A stretch of DNA of 64,000 nucleotides. Source: an uncultured Rikenellaceae bacterium. GTDB lineage: Bacteria; Bacteroidota; Bacteroidia; Bacteroidales; Rikenellaceae. Position 1 is the first letter of the stretch, and each line of letters starts with the position of its first letter. This document shows, in pieces, positions 1 through 8,046 of this stretch. A program made the translations under genes and the position numbers. The stretch lies in contig CALYBQ010000005.1 in the NCBI GenBank assembly GCA_944415565.1, forward strand, positions 288,131 through 352,130, written 5' to 3'. The notes under the pieces were generated by a model that saw nothing but the letters and a program-made list of their open reading frames with translations, was not told the DNA's origin and did no database searches.

Positions 1-1030
1 CATCTTGTTCCAGTTTTTCGAGAAATTCGATAACCGTATCGTCGTAAAAACGTATGTTCAACGGCTGATAGAAGAGTCGGGGGCGCAGGTTTTCCGGAAT
101 TTTTTTACTGCCTGCCAGTTTTACCGCGTCCTTCTCCGTTGTGATTATAATTGTTCCTTCCGGCGATTTACCGAGAGCTTGTTCCATGAGTGCGAGGTCG
201 CGCCTGCGGTACGGGTGGTGGTCGGGGAATACTATTTCGTCTTCGACCGCATATCGCTTTTCGAGGCTGTCGCAGAACGATTTCGGATTACCGATGCCCG
301 ACATGGCTATGACGCTTTTTCCGTTGGCGGGTATCTCCGTCATGCTGTTCCTGAACAATGGCACGGCGTTGCCGCACTCCATGCTGGTGAAGAACAGCGA
401 TTGGTACGGATACAGTTTCAGGGATTTACGTACTATCCGGCGGTCGATCGGAGACATGTCCGGTGGGCACTTGGTCATGATGACATATCTTGCCCTATGC
501 AACTGTCCGACCGTATCGCGGAGGTTGCCCCACGGCAACAGATGGTCGCGGTATATCGGACGGGTATAGTCTATCAGCACCACATTCACCCAAGGTTCCA
601 CATATCTGTGCTGGAAACCGTCGTCGAGGATTATCATGTTGACCTCCGGATGCCTTCTCCGTATCTCTGAGATTCCGTCCCTGCGTTTTTCGCATACTGC
701 TACCACTATGTCGGGATGGCGTTGTTTGATGAGTTTTGGTTCGTCTCCCGTGTCGAGGAACGACGTTCCGATCTCGGCTTCGAAATACCCTTTGGTGCGT
801 CTTTTGTACCCGCGTGATAGTACGGCTACGTTATGTGTCATCTTGAAATGTCCGGCCAGCATATCCGTCAACGGGGTTTTTCCCGTGCCGCCCACCGTCA
901 GGTTGCCTATGCAGACGATGGGTATATCGTACTCCTCGGAACGCAGGATCTTCCAATCAAACAACTTGTGCCTGATCGCTACTGCCGCCCCGTAAAGGAG
1001 ACTGAAAGGTGCCAGCCATGCTCTGCTCAT
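1..1030 (-). CDS. lpxK: Tetraacyldisaccharide 4'-kinase, partial (3' end beyond window)
   Basis: The minus-strand frame from an ATG at 1028-1030 stays open to the window edge, giving at least 343 residues, so the C-terminus is missing. The N-terminus starts MSRAWLAPFSLLYG and is followed by a Walker A loop, GNLTVGGTGKTP, the hallmark of LpxK. Next come LSRGYKRRTKG and a GDEP motif typical of the family. LpxK phosphorylates the 4' position of the lipid A disaccharide precursor at the inner membrane face, which fits a Gram-negative cell. LpxK proteins are usually about 320-370 residues, so little should be lost. A -7 box lies 24-31 bases upstream of the start. Confidence 0.93.
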   Translation of the reverse strand, partial: MSRAWLAPFSLLYGAAVAIRHKLFDWKILRSEEYDIPIVCIGNLTVGGTGKTPLTDMLAGHFKMTHNVAVLSRGYKRRTKGYFEAEIGTSFLDTGDEPKLIKQRHPDIVVAVCEKRRDGISEIRRRHPEVNMIILDDGFQHRYVEPWVNVVLIDYTRPIYRDHLLPWGNLRDTVGQLHRARYVIMTKCPPDMSPIDRRIVRKSLKLYPYQSLFFTSMECGNAVPLFRNSMTEIPANGKSVIAMSGIGNPKSFCDSLEKRYAVEDEIVFPDHHPYRRRDLALMEQALGKSPEGTIIITTEKDAVKLAGSKKIPENLRPRLFYQPLNIRFYDDTVIEFLEKLEQD

Positions 1031-1053
1031 AGGTTTGCGAAATGGGTATCGTT

Positions 1054-1084
1054 CAAAGATACGTTAAAATAACCGGAAAACAAA
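1054..1084 (-). promoter_or_regulatory. Promoter of lpxK
   Basis: Read on the minus strand there is TATCTTTG (1054-1061), matching the Bacteroidetes -7 consensus TAnnTTTG. A TTTG (1081-1084) lies 19 bases upstream as the -33 element. Transcription would start near 1047, giving a leader of under 20 bases. Confidence 0.6.
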
Positions 1085-1184
1085 AATAAGGTATTTTCCC
1101 GCGTTTTTTGAGCCGCCGAGGACTTGTCCGGTCGGCGCGCGGAAAAAAACGTGGACGTTTCCCGGCTTTTAATCTGTTAATGAT

Positions 1185-1192
1185 TAGTTTTG
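1185..1192 (+). promoter_or_regulatory. -7 box of uvrC promoter
   Basis: TAGTTTTG matches TAnnTTTG and sits 22 bases before the proposed uvrC start. No clear -33 TTTG was seen at the expected distance. Confidence 0.45.
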
Positions 1193-1214
1193 CATGGAAT
1201 AAGTTCGTATCGCG

Positions 1215-3041
1215 TTGGCAGCAGGAAATATAGCATATCTCAAGGAGCAGGTCTCTCTTTTGCCGCTCTCGCCCGGAGTTTACCAGTTCGTGAACTCTGA
1301 GGGTACGGTCATATATGTCGGCAAGGCCAAGAGCCTACGCAAGCGTGTGTCGTCATATTTTATTGAGAACCATCCGATTGCCAAGGTGCGTGTGATGGTC
1401 AAGAATATCGCCGAAATCAGGCATATCGTAGTGTATAGCGAGGCCGATGCGCTGCTTTTGGAGAACAATCTGATAAAGACCTTGCAGCCGCGCTACAATT
1501 CGATGCTCAAGGACGACAAGACCTACCCGTGGATAGCCATACTTAACGAGCCGTTCCCGCGTGTAGTCTCCACCCGCCGGCTGGTGCGTGACGGGTCGCG
1601 TTATTTCGGCCCGTATGCTTCGGTGGTGATGCAGAAGAACATACTGGAGCTGATCCGAGGGTTGTACACGTTGAGAACATGTACGCTTAACCTTTCGCCT
1701 GCCGCCATCGCGAAGGGGAGGTATTCGGTTTGCCTCGAATACCATTTGGGGAATTGCAAGGGGCCGTGTGTCGGGTTGCAGACGCAGGAGGATTACGATG
1801 CCGATATAAGCCGCATTTCCGCTATGTTGGGCGGCGATCTGCGCTCTACCAAACAGTGGCTAGGAAAGGCCATGAACGATTCGGCTGCGGCGATGAATTT
1901 CGAGCAGGCCGAACGTTATAAACAACGTCTGCACCTGCTCGACAATTATGCCAGCAAGTCGGTGATAGTGAGCAGTGCGGCAAGGAATGTCGATGTCTTT
2001 TCGGTGCTCAAGGATGTTGACGCCGTCTATGGAAACTTCATACGTGTGGTTAACGGCCATATCGTGAACTCGTTCACGGCGCAATTCTCGCTCGGTGTGG
2101 ACGAGGATGACAAGACTGTGCTGACACGCGTGATAGAGCAGATGGAGGGTCTCGTGCAGGGGCCGTTGGCCCATGAGGTCCTTGTGCCTTTCCTGCCCGA
2201 GGAGGCGTTGTTTCCCAATGTCCAGTTTGTAGTGCCGAAGCGCGGTGACAAGATGAAACTCATGGAATTTTCGGAGCGCAGCGCCAAGATGTACCGCCTT
2301 GAACGCATGAAGAACCTTGAGATAAAGGACCCGTCACGCCATACGGACCGTATTATGGAGGCTATGCGCCGGGAACTGCACATGGCGGTCGAACCGCGCC
2401 ATATAGAGTGTTTCGACAACTCGAACCTGCAAGGGACGCACCCTGTGGCGTCTTGCGTGGTGTTCCGTGACGGCAAACCTTCGCGCAAGGAGTACCGTCA
2501 TTTCAATATCAAGACGGTTGTAGGGCCGGACGATTTCGCCTCTATGCGAGAGATTATCGGTCGGCGTTATCGCCGTATGCTCGACGAAGGCAGTGAATTG
2601 CCGGACCTTATAATCGTTGACGGCGGCAAGGGACAGTTGAGTTCGGCGTACGGAGTGCTGCGTCAACTCGGGATCGAGGACAAGGTGACGATCATCGGTC
2701 TCGCCAAACGTATCGAGGAGGTTTTCTTTCCGAACGACCCTGAACCATATTATCTCGACCGTACAGGCGAGCCGTTGAAGGTGATTATGCACCTGCGTGA
2801 CGAAGCGCACCGGTTCGGGATTACGTTCCATCGCCAGAAACGTTCCAAGGCGTTCATTAAGAGCGAGCTGGAGTCTATTCCGGGGTTGGGGGAGGTGTCG
2901 GTTGCCAAGTTGCTGAAAAAATTCAAGACCATAACGGGGATAAAGCGAGCCGGACGTGAAGAACTTGCCGCTGTTGTCGGTGAGTCCCGTGCGCGTGCCG
3001 TAATCGAGTTCTATTCTAAAGGCGATGGAGACAGCGAATGA
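1215..3041 (+). CDS. uvrC: Excinuclease ABC subunit C
   Basis: The 608-residue product has the full UvrC layout: a GIY-YIG nuclease domain near residues 18-60 (GVY and YVGKAK), a UVR UvrB-binding helix pair near 222-245 (AAMNFEQAERYKQRL), the RNase H-like 5' nuclease domain near 398-480 (HIECFDNSN, then LIIVDGGKGQLSS), and a C-terminal helix-hairpin-helix near 553-600 (IPGLGEVSVAKLLKKF). With UvrA and UvrB it makes the two incisions in nucleotide excision repair. The start is a TTG at 1215. The only nearby upstream ATG, at 1194, opens a three-codon frame. The TTG start fits the -7 box at 1185 and the usual N-terminus of the family, but the exact start is not certain. Confidence 0.96.
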   Translation: MAAGNIAYLKEQVSLLPLSPGVYQFVNSEGTVIYVGKAKSLRKRVSSYFIENHPIAKVRVMVKNIAEIRHIVVYSEADALLLENNLIKTLQPRYNSMLKDDKTYPWIAILNEPFPRVVSTRRLVRDGSRYFGPYASVVMQKNILELIRGLYTLRTCTLNLSPAAIAKGRYSVCLEYHLGNCKGPCVGLQTQEDYDADISRISAMLGGDLRSTKQWLGKAMNDSAAAMNFEQAERYKQRLHLLDNYASKSVIVSSAARNVDVFSVLKDVDAVYGNFIRVVNGHIVNSFTAQFSLGVDEDDKTVLTRVIEQMEGLVQGPLAHEVLVPFLPEEALFPNVQFVVPKRGDKMKLMEFSERSAKMYRLERMKNLEIKDPSRHTDRIMEAMRRELHMAVEPRHIECFDNSNLQGTHPVASCVVFRDGKPSRKEYRHFNIKTVVGPDDFASMREIIGRRYRRMLDEGSELPDLIIVDGGKGQLSSAYGVLRQLGIEDKVTIIGLAKRIEEVFFPNDPEPYYLDRTGEPLKVIMHLRDEAHRFGITFHRQKRSKAFIKSELESIPGLGEVSVAKLLKKFKTITGIKRAGREELAAVVGESRARAVIEFYSKGDGDSE

Positions 3042-3150
3042 GCGACATTCGGTGTGTCATGATGTGTTTGCTGTGTGTTAAAATGCCGAAATGTTGATAA
3101 TTTAGGCATAAAATATTCGTGCGGCGGCAGTCAACGCATGTATTAATGAT

Positions 3151-3158
3151 TACTTTTG
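3151..3158 (+). promoter_or_regulatory. -7 box upstream of DUF3467 gene
   Basis: TACTTTTG fits TAnnTTTG and lies 22 bases before the ATG at 3181. It suggests the gene is transcribed separately from uvrC. Confidence 0.45.
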
Positions 3159-3180
3159 GTCAAAATTTATATGTCTTGCT

Positions 3181-3495
3181 ATGGATAAAAAACACGAAAT
3201 AGACATAGAGCTTGACGAATCGGTTGCCAACGGCAGCTATGCCAATCTTGCGATAATTTCACACTCCACATCGGAATTCGTTATAGATTTCGCGGCGTTG
3301 ATGCCCGGACTTCCCAAGGCTAAGGTGCGTAACAGGATAATCCTTTCACCGGAACATGCCAAGCGTTTGCTGATGTCGTTGCAGGATAACATAACCCGGT
3401 ACGAGAGCAACGTGGGCCGAATCAATATTCCGACGCAGGCGTTGCCGGACGACTCCATAACGCCTACCCCGGGGTTCAATATGGGCGAAGCGTAG
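3181..3495 (+). CDS. DUF3467 family protein
   Basis: A 104-residue protein without signal peptide or membrane segment. The central part (SYANLAIISHSTSEFVIDF, then a pattern like MPGLPKAKVRNRIILSPEHAKRLL) is characteristic of DUF3467, a small family widespread in Bacteroidetes with no established function that I can name. It lies 139 bases after uvrC with its own -7 box, so it is probably a single-gene unit ending at the hairpin at 3651-3685. The assignment rests on motif recognition only. Confidence 0.8.
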   Translation: MDKKHEIDIELDESVANGSYANLAIISHSTSEFVIDFAALMPGLPKAKVRNRIILSPEHAKRLLMSLQDNITRYESNVGRINIPTQALPDDSITPTPGFNMGEA

Positions 3496-3650
3496 CTTCT
3501 TCGGCAGCCTGTCAATCGTTTTGCAATGCGGTTTCGCCGCGTTGCCATTCTTCTTATGTCATAGTTGTAACGGTCTTGTCTATATCTTGTCGTGTGGTAT
3601 TGGTGTAATGGTCGCGAGGCATCAGAAGCAGATAAGAATGAGTACAAATC

Positions 3651-3685
3651 AAACAGCCTAAAACCAAAGTGGTTTTAGGCTGTTT
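3651..3685. terminator. Bidirectional intrinsic terminator
   Basis: A long inverted repeat (AAACAGCCTAAAACC / GGTTTTAGGCTGTTT) with a short AAAGT loop lies between the converging DUF3467 and pth genes. A and T tracts on its two sides fit termination in both directions. Confidence 0.8.
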
Positions 3686-3714
3686 GTGTGTTTCGTGGGG
3701 TCTGTATCGCTCCT

Positions 3715-4341
3715 TTATTTGGACTTCTTGTTGTGAAGGTTCATGGCCCTTTCGATGCCGATGGTGGCGAATGATTTTATGGCCTCTCCTGCCGCTTCCA
3801 GCTTCGACGGCATGTCGGCTTTCTCTTCGTCCGACCACTCGCTGAGGACGTAATCCACCTGCGCCCCCTTGGCGAACGAGTTGCCTATACCGATCCTCAT
3901 GCGGATATATTCCGTTGTGCCTATCGACGCATTGATGCTTTTCAGTCCGTTGTGTCCGCCGTCGCTGCCTTTGGTCCGTATTCGGATAGTGCCGAACGGG
4001 AGGGCGAGATCATCGCATACTATCATGAGGTTCTCCAGCGGAATCTTCTCCTGTGCCAGCCAGTATGCTACCGCTTTGCCGCTCAGGTTCATGTAGGTCG
4101 ATGGTTTGAGGAGGACCAATGTCCGGCCCTTGTATTTCATCTTCGCTACCGATCCGTAACGGGCCGGCGTAAAAACAGCATCGGACGCCGCAAGGGCGTC
4201 CAATACTTTGAATCCTATATTGTGGCGGGTCTCGGCATATTCAGCGCCGATGTTGCCCAGCCCAACTATCAGGTATTTCACTTCGTCATCTTGTTTTGCA
4301 GGTTCCGGCCGGCCGAAGAGCCGTTTAAGAAAACTTTTCAT
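3715..4341 (-). CDS. pth: Peptidyl-tRNA hydrolase
   Basis: The 208-residue protein has the Pth core: [22 protein letters not shown] near residues 23-44 containing the catalytic His, the substrate-binding Asn in [19 protein letters not shown] with the Asp that assists the His, and GGHNGLKS. It releases tRNA from stalled or prematurely ended peptidyl-tRNA in the cytoplasm. About 20 extra N-terminal residues ([20 protein letters not shown]) precede the core. The gene lies 38 bases downstream of rplY on the same strand, a common bacterial pairing (L25 then Pth), so the two are probably co-transcribed. Confidence 0.97.
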   Translation of the reverse strand: MKSFLKRLFGRPEPAKQDDEVKYLIVGLGNIGAEYAETRHNIGFKVLDALAASDAVFTPARYGSVAKMKYKGRTLVLLKPSTYMNLSGKAVAYWLAQEKIPLENLMIVCDDLALPFGTIRIRTKGSDGGHNGLKSINASIGTTEYIRMRIGIGNSFAKGAQVDYVLSEWSDEEKADMPSKLEAAGEAIKSFATIGIERAMNLHNKKSK

Positions 4342-4379
4342 GGTCGATACGCTTCTTTATGCCGCCCTGTCAGTGACTG

Positions 4380-4964
4380 CTATTTTCCGGCTGCTGCCGC
4401 TGCTGCTGCCGCACCACGGGCTGCGCGAGTCATCTTGACTGCTGCGATAGCTGTAGTTGCAGGAGTGAGCAATGTGAGTCCTTCGAAATTAAGGTCGCCA
4501 ACGAAGATCGACTTGCCGAGTTCGAGTTCTGTTATGTCTACCGGCAGTTCGTCAGGCAGGTTTTCGAGGATACCCTTAACGTGGAGTTTGCGCTTCATCA
4601 GAGAGAGTTTACCACCCTGCTTAACACCTATCGAGCTGCCGGTCAGGCGGATCGGCACGTCGATAGCAACCTCTTTGCCCGGTACGGCACGATAGAAGTC
4701 GATGTGAAGGATCTGTTCCTTAACCGGATGGTACTGTACTTCACGCATTACACCGATCTCTTTCTTTCCGTCGATGTCGATATTCACGATATATGAATTC
4801 GGAGAGTAGATGAGCGGTTTCATGTCCTTGGCGTTGATCGAGAAGTGGAGTGTTTCGCCGTTGCCGTAGATAGCTGCCGGAATCAGGCCTTCGCTCTGGA
4901 GTTTTTTCGTCTCTTTTTTGCCGAACGCGTCGCGTTTCAGGGCTTTGATTTCAATAGTCTGCAT
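4380..4964 (-). CDS. rplY: 50S ribosomal protein L25/general stress protein Ctc
   Basis: The 194-residue product has an N-terminal L25 beta-barrel that binds 5S rRNA (MQTIEIKALKRDAFGKKETKKLQSEG...IPAAIYG) followed by the C-terminal TL5-type domain of the long Ctc form (VDVPIRLTGSSIGVKQGG, then the LPDELPVDI motif). The extreme C-terminus is a run of alanines, a frequent disordered tail in Bacteroidetes L25. It begins a two-gene operon with pth. Its promoter at 5043-5074 leaves a leader of roughly 70 bases that can fold. Confidence 0.96.
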   Translation of the reverse strand: MQTIEIKALKRDAFGKKETKKLQSEGLIPAAIYGNGETLHFSINAKDMKPLIYSPNSYIVNIDIDGKKEIGVMREVQYHPVKEQILHIDFYRAVPGKEVAIDVPIRLTGSSIGVKQGGKLSLMKRKLHVKGILENLPDELPVDITELELGKSIFVGDLNFEGLTLLTPATTAIAAVKMTRAARGAAAAAAAAGK

Positions 4965-5004
4965 TTCGTTTTATTTTTATATGTTTCACTTGGGCGCCTC
5001 TCAG

Positions 5005-5022
5005 CCGTACCTTACGGTATGG
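5005..5022 (-). promoter_or_regulatory. Hairpin in the rplY 5' leader
   Basis: A 7-bp stem (CCGTACC / GGTATGG with a TTAC loop) lies between the promoter and the rplY start. Ribosomal protein leaders are often regulatory, but I cannot match this one to a described RNA family. Confidence 0.3.
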
Positions 5023-5042
5023 CCCCACAGCGCTTGCGGGTG

Positions 5043-5074
5043 CAAAAATAGATAATAAAACATTAAAAACCAAA
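5043..5074 (-). promoter_or_regulatory. Promoter of rplY-pth
   Basis: On the minus strand TATTTTTG (5043-5050) is a perfect TAnnTTTG box. TTTG (5071-5074) stands 20 bases upstream, the expected -33 spacing. Confidence 0.65.
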
Positions 5075-5189
5075 TAGGTGCTGATGGCGTATGGCGGTGA
5101 AGTGTGTCGGATTTACGGGTTTGGGTGTGAAAAATGGTGTGATTGTGAAGAAAAAAACGCATGAAGGTATTGTTTTTTGAAATTTTCAT

Positions 5190-5197
5190 TATCTTTG
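5190..5197 (+). promoter_or_regulatory. -7 box of tRNA-Leu(GAG) promoter
   Basis: TATCTTTG matches the -7 consensus and lies 20 bases before the tRNA. A TTG at 5170-5172 may be the -33 element. Confidence 0.5.
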
Positions 5198-5217
5198 CAT
5201 CCGCAAATAACCTCAAA

Positions 5218-5302
5218 GCCCAGGTGGTGGAATTGGTAGAAACGCTACTTTGAGGGGGTAGTGGCCGTTTAGGCCGTGTGAGTTCGAGTCTCGTCCTGGG
5301 CA
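5218..5302 (+). tRNA. tRNA-Leu (GAG anticodon)
   Basis: The 85-base gene has the acceptor pair GCCCAGG/CCTGGGC, a D arm (GGTGGAATTGGTAGA), an anticodon stem CTACT/GGTAG around the loop TTGAGGG (anticodon GAG), a long variable arm typical of class II tRNA, and a GTTCGAGTC T arm. The discriminator is A and CCA is not encoded. It reads CUC/CUU leucine codons. Confidence 0.93.
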
Positions 5303-5556
5303 CAAACAGAAGAAAACTCCAATTGATTTTCAGTCAGTTGGAGTTTTTGTTTGTAGTACTTGCACAAGATTTGCACAACATCTGTTGGATTGCTTTCCGG
5401 TTTGGCGGTCGCTCCTCTGCTTTTTATTGTCGGATGTGTGCCGATTCCGTGAAAATAAATGGTGTTGGATCAGAATATAGCTCCAGTTGGACCGACCGCC
5501 TTGTCTGGTATAAAACAGTCTTACAATAGGTGAGTGTATGCAAGAGGCATGATTAC
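5303..5556. other. Intergenic segment after tRNA-Leu, no gene seen
   Basis: The segment opens with a terminator hairpin (AAAACTCCAA at 5313-5322, TTGGAGTTTT at 5338-5347). It then shows a near-repeat, TTGCACAAGATTTGCACAAC, around 5359-5380. No convincing reading frame was found. tRNA 3' ends are common integration sites, but no integrase or duplicated tRNA end was found, so an old attachment site is only a possibility. Confidence 0.4.
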
Positions 5557-6390
5557 TTATTTCTTCCGGCCTAATATTATATGGTTCCTACCTTGCCATA
5601 CCCGCAGTGTCTCTATGCCGTGGTGGTCGAATATCTGTTTGAGAAGCTCCGTGTCGAATACGTGCTGATGCAACGCCCTGTTGTGGATATTGTCGAGCGA
5701 CCTTGCCTTGAATTGTTCGAACGATCCGGCCGGTTTGTCCATCGACAGGTCGTGTAACTCCAGTATTTCGTCGAGGTGCGTCAGATCGTCCTCACCGATG
5801 CCGTTGGCTGCGTCTTCGAGTAGATGCTCGAACGTTGTGACCGCACGTTTGTGGTCGAAACAATACTCTTTTGCCGGAACGGCGACCAGCATGATACCGC
5901 CTTTTTTCAATACCCGTTTCCATTCGGCTATCGCTTTCAGAGGGTTAGCGACGTGTTCGAGACAATTGGACGAGAGGAGGAAGTCGTATCGTTCGTCGCT
6001 CAGGCCATTCAAATCGCTGGCTTCGGAGATATACTGCGTACCCGGTTTGTCTTTGTAGAAGTTGTAGTCGCCTTTGTTTTCGATCCTGCCTTCCCAAATA
6101 GTTGTGGTCGAGAAATTGCATCCATCCAGCCGTCCGATGACCTTGTATAAAGGGCAGAGGCCTTGGTCGAGGAATAAACCGCTGGGGCCTCCTATTTCAA
6201 TGCCCGTTTTCCCCTTGAACAAAGGGATGATGGATTTGAAGTGCTCTATTTTGGGGCTTTTGACGGAGGGTATCGCTTTTTTTAACAGATGTTTGATACC
6301 GTGTTTCTTATATGTCGTAATAGCTCGTAGCAGGATGTTCATTTTTCGCGTAGGTTCAAACAACGTTTTTTTGACATACAAACTTAACAA
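5557..6390 (-). CDS. SAM-dependent methyltransferase (Methyltransf_11-like)
   Basis: The 277-residue protein has class I methyltransferase features: a loop GIEIGGPSGLF near residues 64-74 in the position of the SAM-binding motif I, RYDFLLSSNCLEHVANPLKAI with motif II/III character near 133-153, and LKKGGIMLVAVPAKEY near 160-175. A His-rich C-terminus (FDHHGIETLRVWQGRNHIIL) may contribute to the active site. The substrate is not evident; glycan or small-molecule methylation are possible. Position 6390 is the longest start and the ATG at codon 17 is an alternative. The gene is more AT-rich than its neighbours and stands alone beside a tRNA, suggesting acquisition by transfer. Confidence 0.8.
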   Translation of the reverse strand: MLSLYVKKTLFEPTRKMNILLRAITTYKKHGIKHLLKKAIPSVKSPKIEHFKSIIPLFKGKTGIEIGGPSGLFLDQGLCPLYKVIGRLDGCNFSTTTIWEGRIENKGDYNFYKDKPGTQYISEASDLNGLSDERYDFLLSSNCLEHVANPLKAIAEWKRVLKKGGIMLVAVPAKEYCFDHKRAVTTFEHLLEDAANGIGEDDLTHLDEILELHDLSMDKPAGSFEQFKARSLDNIHNRALHQHVFDTELLKQIFDHHGIETLRVWQGRNHIILGRKK

Positions 6391-6653
6391 TTAAAAGAAA
6401 CAAATAAAATAAGGCGTGGATGCGTGGTGCTTAAAAGGAGAATCTTGATCCGTTATGGGTCTTGTCGAATATATCGACGAGCGCAGTTTGCGGTAATCGG
6501 GTCCTGCTGTTTGAATAAAAATAATCCGAAGTAGAATCTCCTGCTGCAATAACGTGTTGGCGAAGTCTGTCCGCAATATCGGCATGTGAAAGCAGTTCAG
6601 TGTGTTTGCCCTTGGGGAACGGACATGGTGTAAATCAAAACCGATTATTTTAT
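6391..6653. other. Intergenic segment, nothing recognised
   Basis: Between the methyltransferase start and the B12 promoter I see no gene, repeat or strong hairpin. The short frames here lack family features. Confidence 0.4.
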
Positions 6654-6661
6654 TACCTTTG
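6654..6661 (+). promoter_or_regulatory. -7 box upstream of the btuG-btuB riboswitch
   Basis: TACCTTTG fits TAnnTTTG and lies directly before the riboswitch aptamer, so transcription would begin around 6667. Confidence 0.6.
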
Positions 6662-6666
6662 CACAG

Positions 6667-6860
6667 CGTTGGTCTCGCGGCCGGAGAACCGTTTCCGGTG
6701 CGGGGTAAAAGGGAATGCCGTGTGAATCGGCAACAGTAACCGCTGCTGTAAGTCTGTGCTGCGATGTGCCGCAGCCGTTCCGACACTCTTTGCCACTGGG
6801 TAGACCCGGGAAGGCGTCGGGGAACGAGACGAGTCAGAAGACCTGCCTGCGCGATTTAAT
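6667..6860 (+). ncRNA. Cobalamin riboswitch
   Basis: The conserved cobalamin aptamer blocks occur in order: AAAAGGGAATGCCGTGTGAA (near 6707-6726) with CGGCAACAG, then GCCACTGGGTAGACCCGGGAAGGCG (6792-6816), then the B12 box AGTCAGAAGACCTGCC (6831-6846). It should shut off the downstream btuG-btuB genes when cobalamin is plentiful. The coding region starts at 6952, leaving about 90 bases for the expression platform. Confidence 0.95.
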
Positions 6861-6951
6861 TACTTTACCTGCGGTTTATGGGTCGGTAATTCGTCTGTTT
6901 GTTTTGCCTTCAGTACGGACCGGCTTTGCTGCATGTTATTATTGTGATCCT

Positions 6952-8046
6952 ATGAGGTTTTCATTTTTGAAGTTTGGTGGGTCGGTCATGCTGTTTGTCT
7001 TCCTGCTGACGGGGTGCATGAAATACGGTCCCTCGGCGAAGGAGCCGATGGTTGCAGGGAAGGCGCGAGGTCTTTTCATTATTAACGAGGGGAATTTTAC
7101 GGCATCTACAGCATCGCTTTCATATTATACCATAGACAGTTGCAAGGTAGAGAACGCGGTGTTCAACCGTGTGAACGCTTTCCGGTTGGGCGATGTAGCC
7201 CAATCTATGGTTATACGTGACGGCTTGGGCTACATCGTGGTAAACAATTCCAATGTCGTGTTCGTGATAGACGTTAATACTTTCGAACGTGTCGGTAAGA
7301 TCACGGGGCTCGTATCGCCGCGCTACATACATTTCGTGAACGATGAGAAGGCCTATATAACAGACCTTTATTCTCCTGCGATCACGGTTTTCGATCCGCG
7401 CACGTTGCGTATTACGAAACGTATTCCGGTGAATGTGCTGGGCAAGACAGAGCCTTCGACCGAACAGATGGTGCAGTATAAGAATTTCGTATTTACCAAT
7501 TGCTGGTCCTACGACAACAAGATATTGGTCATAGATACCGATCTGGATAAAGTCGTGGACGTGATCGAGGTCGGAGTGCAACCCACGTCGCTGGTGCTTG
7601 ACAAGAACAATAAACTGTGGACCATTACGGACGGCGGGTATTCCGGCAGCCCTTATGGTTACGAGGCTCCTGCGCTGTACAAGATAGATGCGGAGACGCG
7701 AACGATAGAGAAGGCGTTCCGCTTCAAACTCGGTGACAGCGGGTCGGAGATATGTATGAACGGAGACCGGGACGAGATATATTTTCTGAACAAGCATGTC
7801 TGGAAGATGGATATTGAAGCGGAGACACTGCCGTCGGAGCCGTTCATATTCAATCCGACCAAACATAACTGGTATGGTTTGACAGTCGATCCGCTGACTT
7901 CGGAGATCTATCTGGCAGATGCCATAGATTATTCTCAACCGGGAGTCGTTTATCGTTATGCCCCTGACGGAGAGCAGATAGACCGGTTTCAGGTAGGCAT
8001 TATTCCCGGTGCGTTCTGTTTTAAGGAGGTGGACGATGAAGAGTAG
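6952..8046 (+). CDS. btuG: BtuG-like surface cobalamin-capture lipoprotein (beta-propeller, DUF5074-like)
   Basis: The 364-residue product starts MRFSFLKFGGSVMLFVFLLTGC, a lipoprotein signal with lipobox LTGC. A YncE-like propeller follows, with repeated blades such as GLFIINEGNFTASTASLSYY, GYIVVNNSNVVFVIDV and TWSYDNKILVIDTD-like segments. Bacteroides BtuG proteins are seven-bladed surface propellers that hold B12 over BtuB. The riboswitch upstream and the overlapping BtuB-like gene downstream make the same role likely here. The frame is open further upstream, but that part runs through the riboswitch. The ATG at 6952 gives a perfect signal peptide. Its end overlaps btuB by 11 bases. Confidence 0.88.
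   Translation: MRFSFLKFGGSVMLFVFLLTGCMKYGPSAKEPMVAGKARGLFIINEGNFTASTASLSYYTIDSCKVENAVFNRVNAFRLGDVAQSMVIRDGLGYIVVNNSNVVFVIDVNTFERVGKITGLVSPRYIHFVNDEKAYITDLYSPAITVFDPRTLRITKRIPVNVLGKTEPSTEQMVQYKNFVFTNCWSYDNKILVIDTDLDKVVDVIEVGVQPTSLVLDKNNKLWTITDGGYSGSPYGYEAPALYKIDAETRTIEKAFRFKLGDSGSEICMNGDRDEIYFLNKHVWKMDIEAETLPSEPFIFNPTKHNWYGLTVDPLTSEIYLADAIDYSQPGVVYRYAPDGEQIDRFQVGIIPGAFCFKEVDDEE

Noticed and set aside
5313..5380. Sequence after tRNA-Leu(GAG) considered as a definite phage attachment site
   Set aside because: No integrase gene and no duplicated tRNA end were found, so only a weak suggestion is recorded.
6715..6951. Upstream extension of the BtuG-like reading frame
   Set aside because: It runs through the cobalamin riboswitch; the ATG at 6952 gives a perfect lipoprotein signal.
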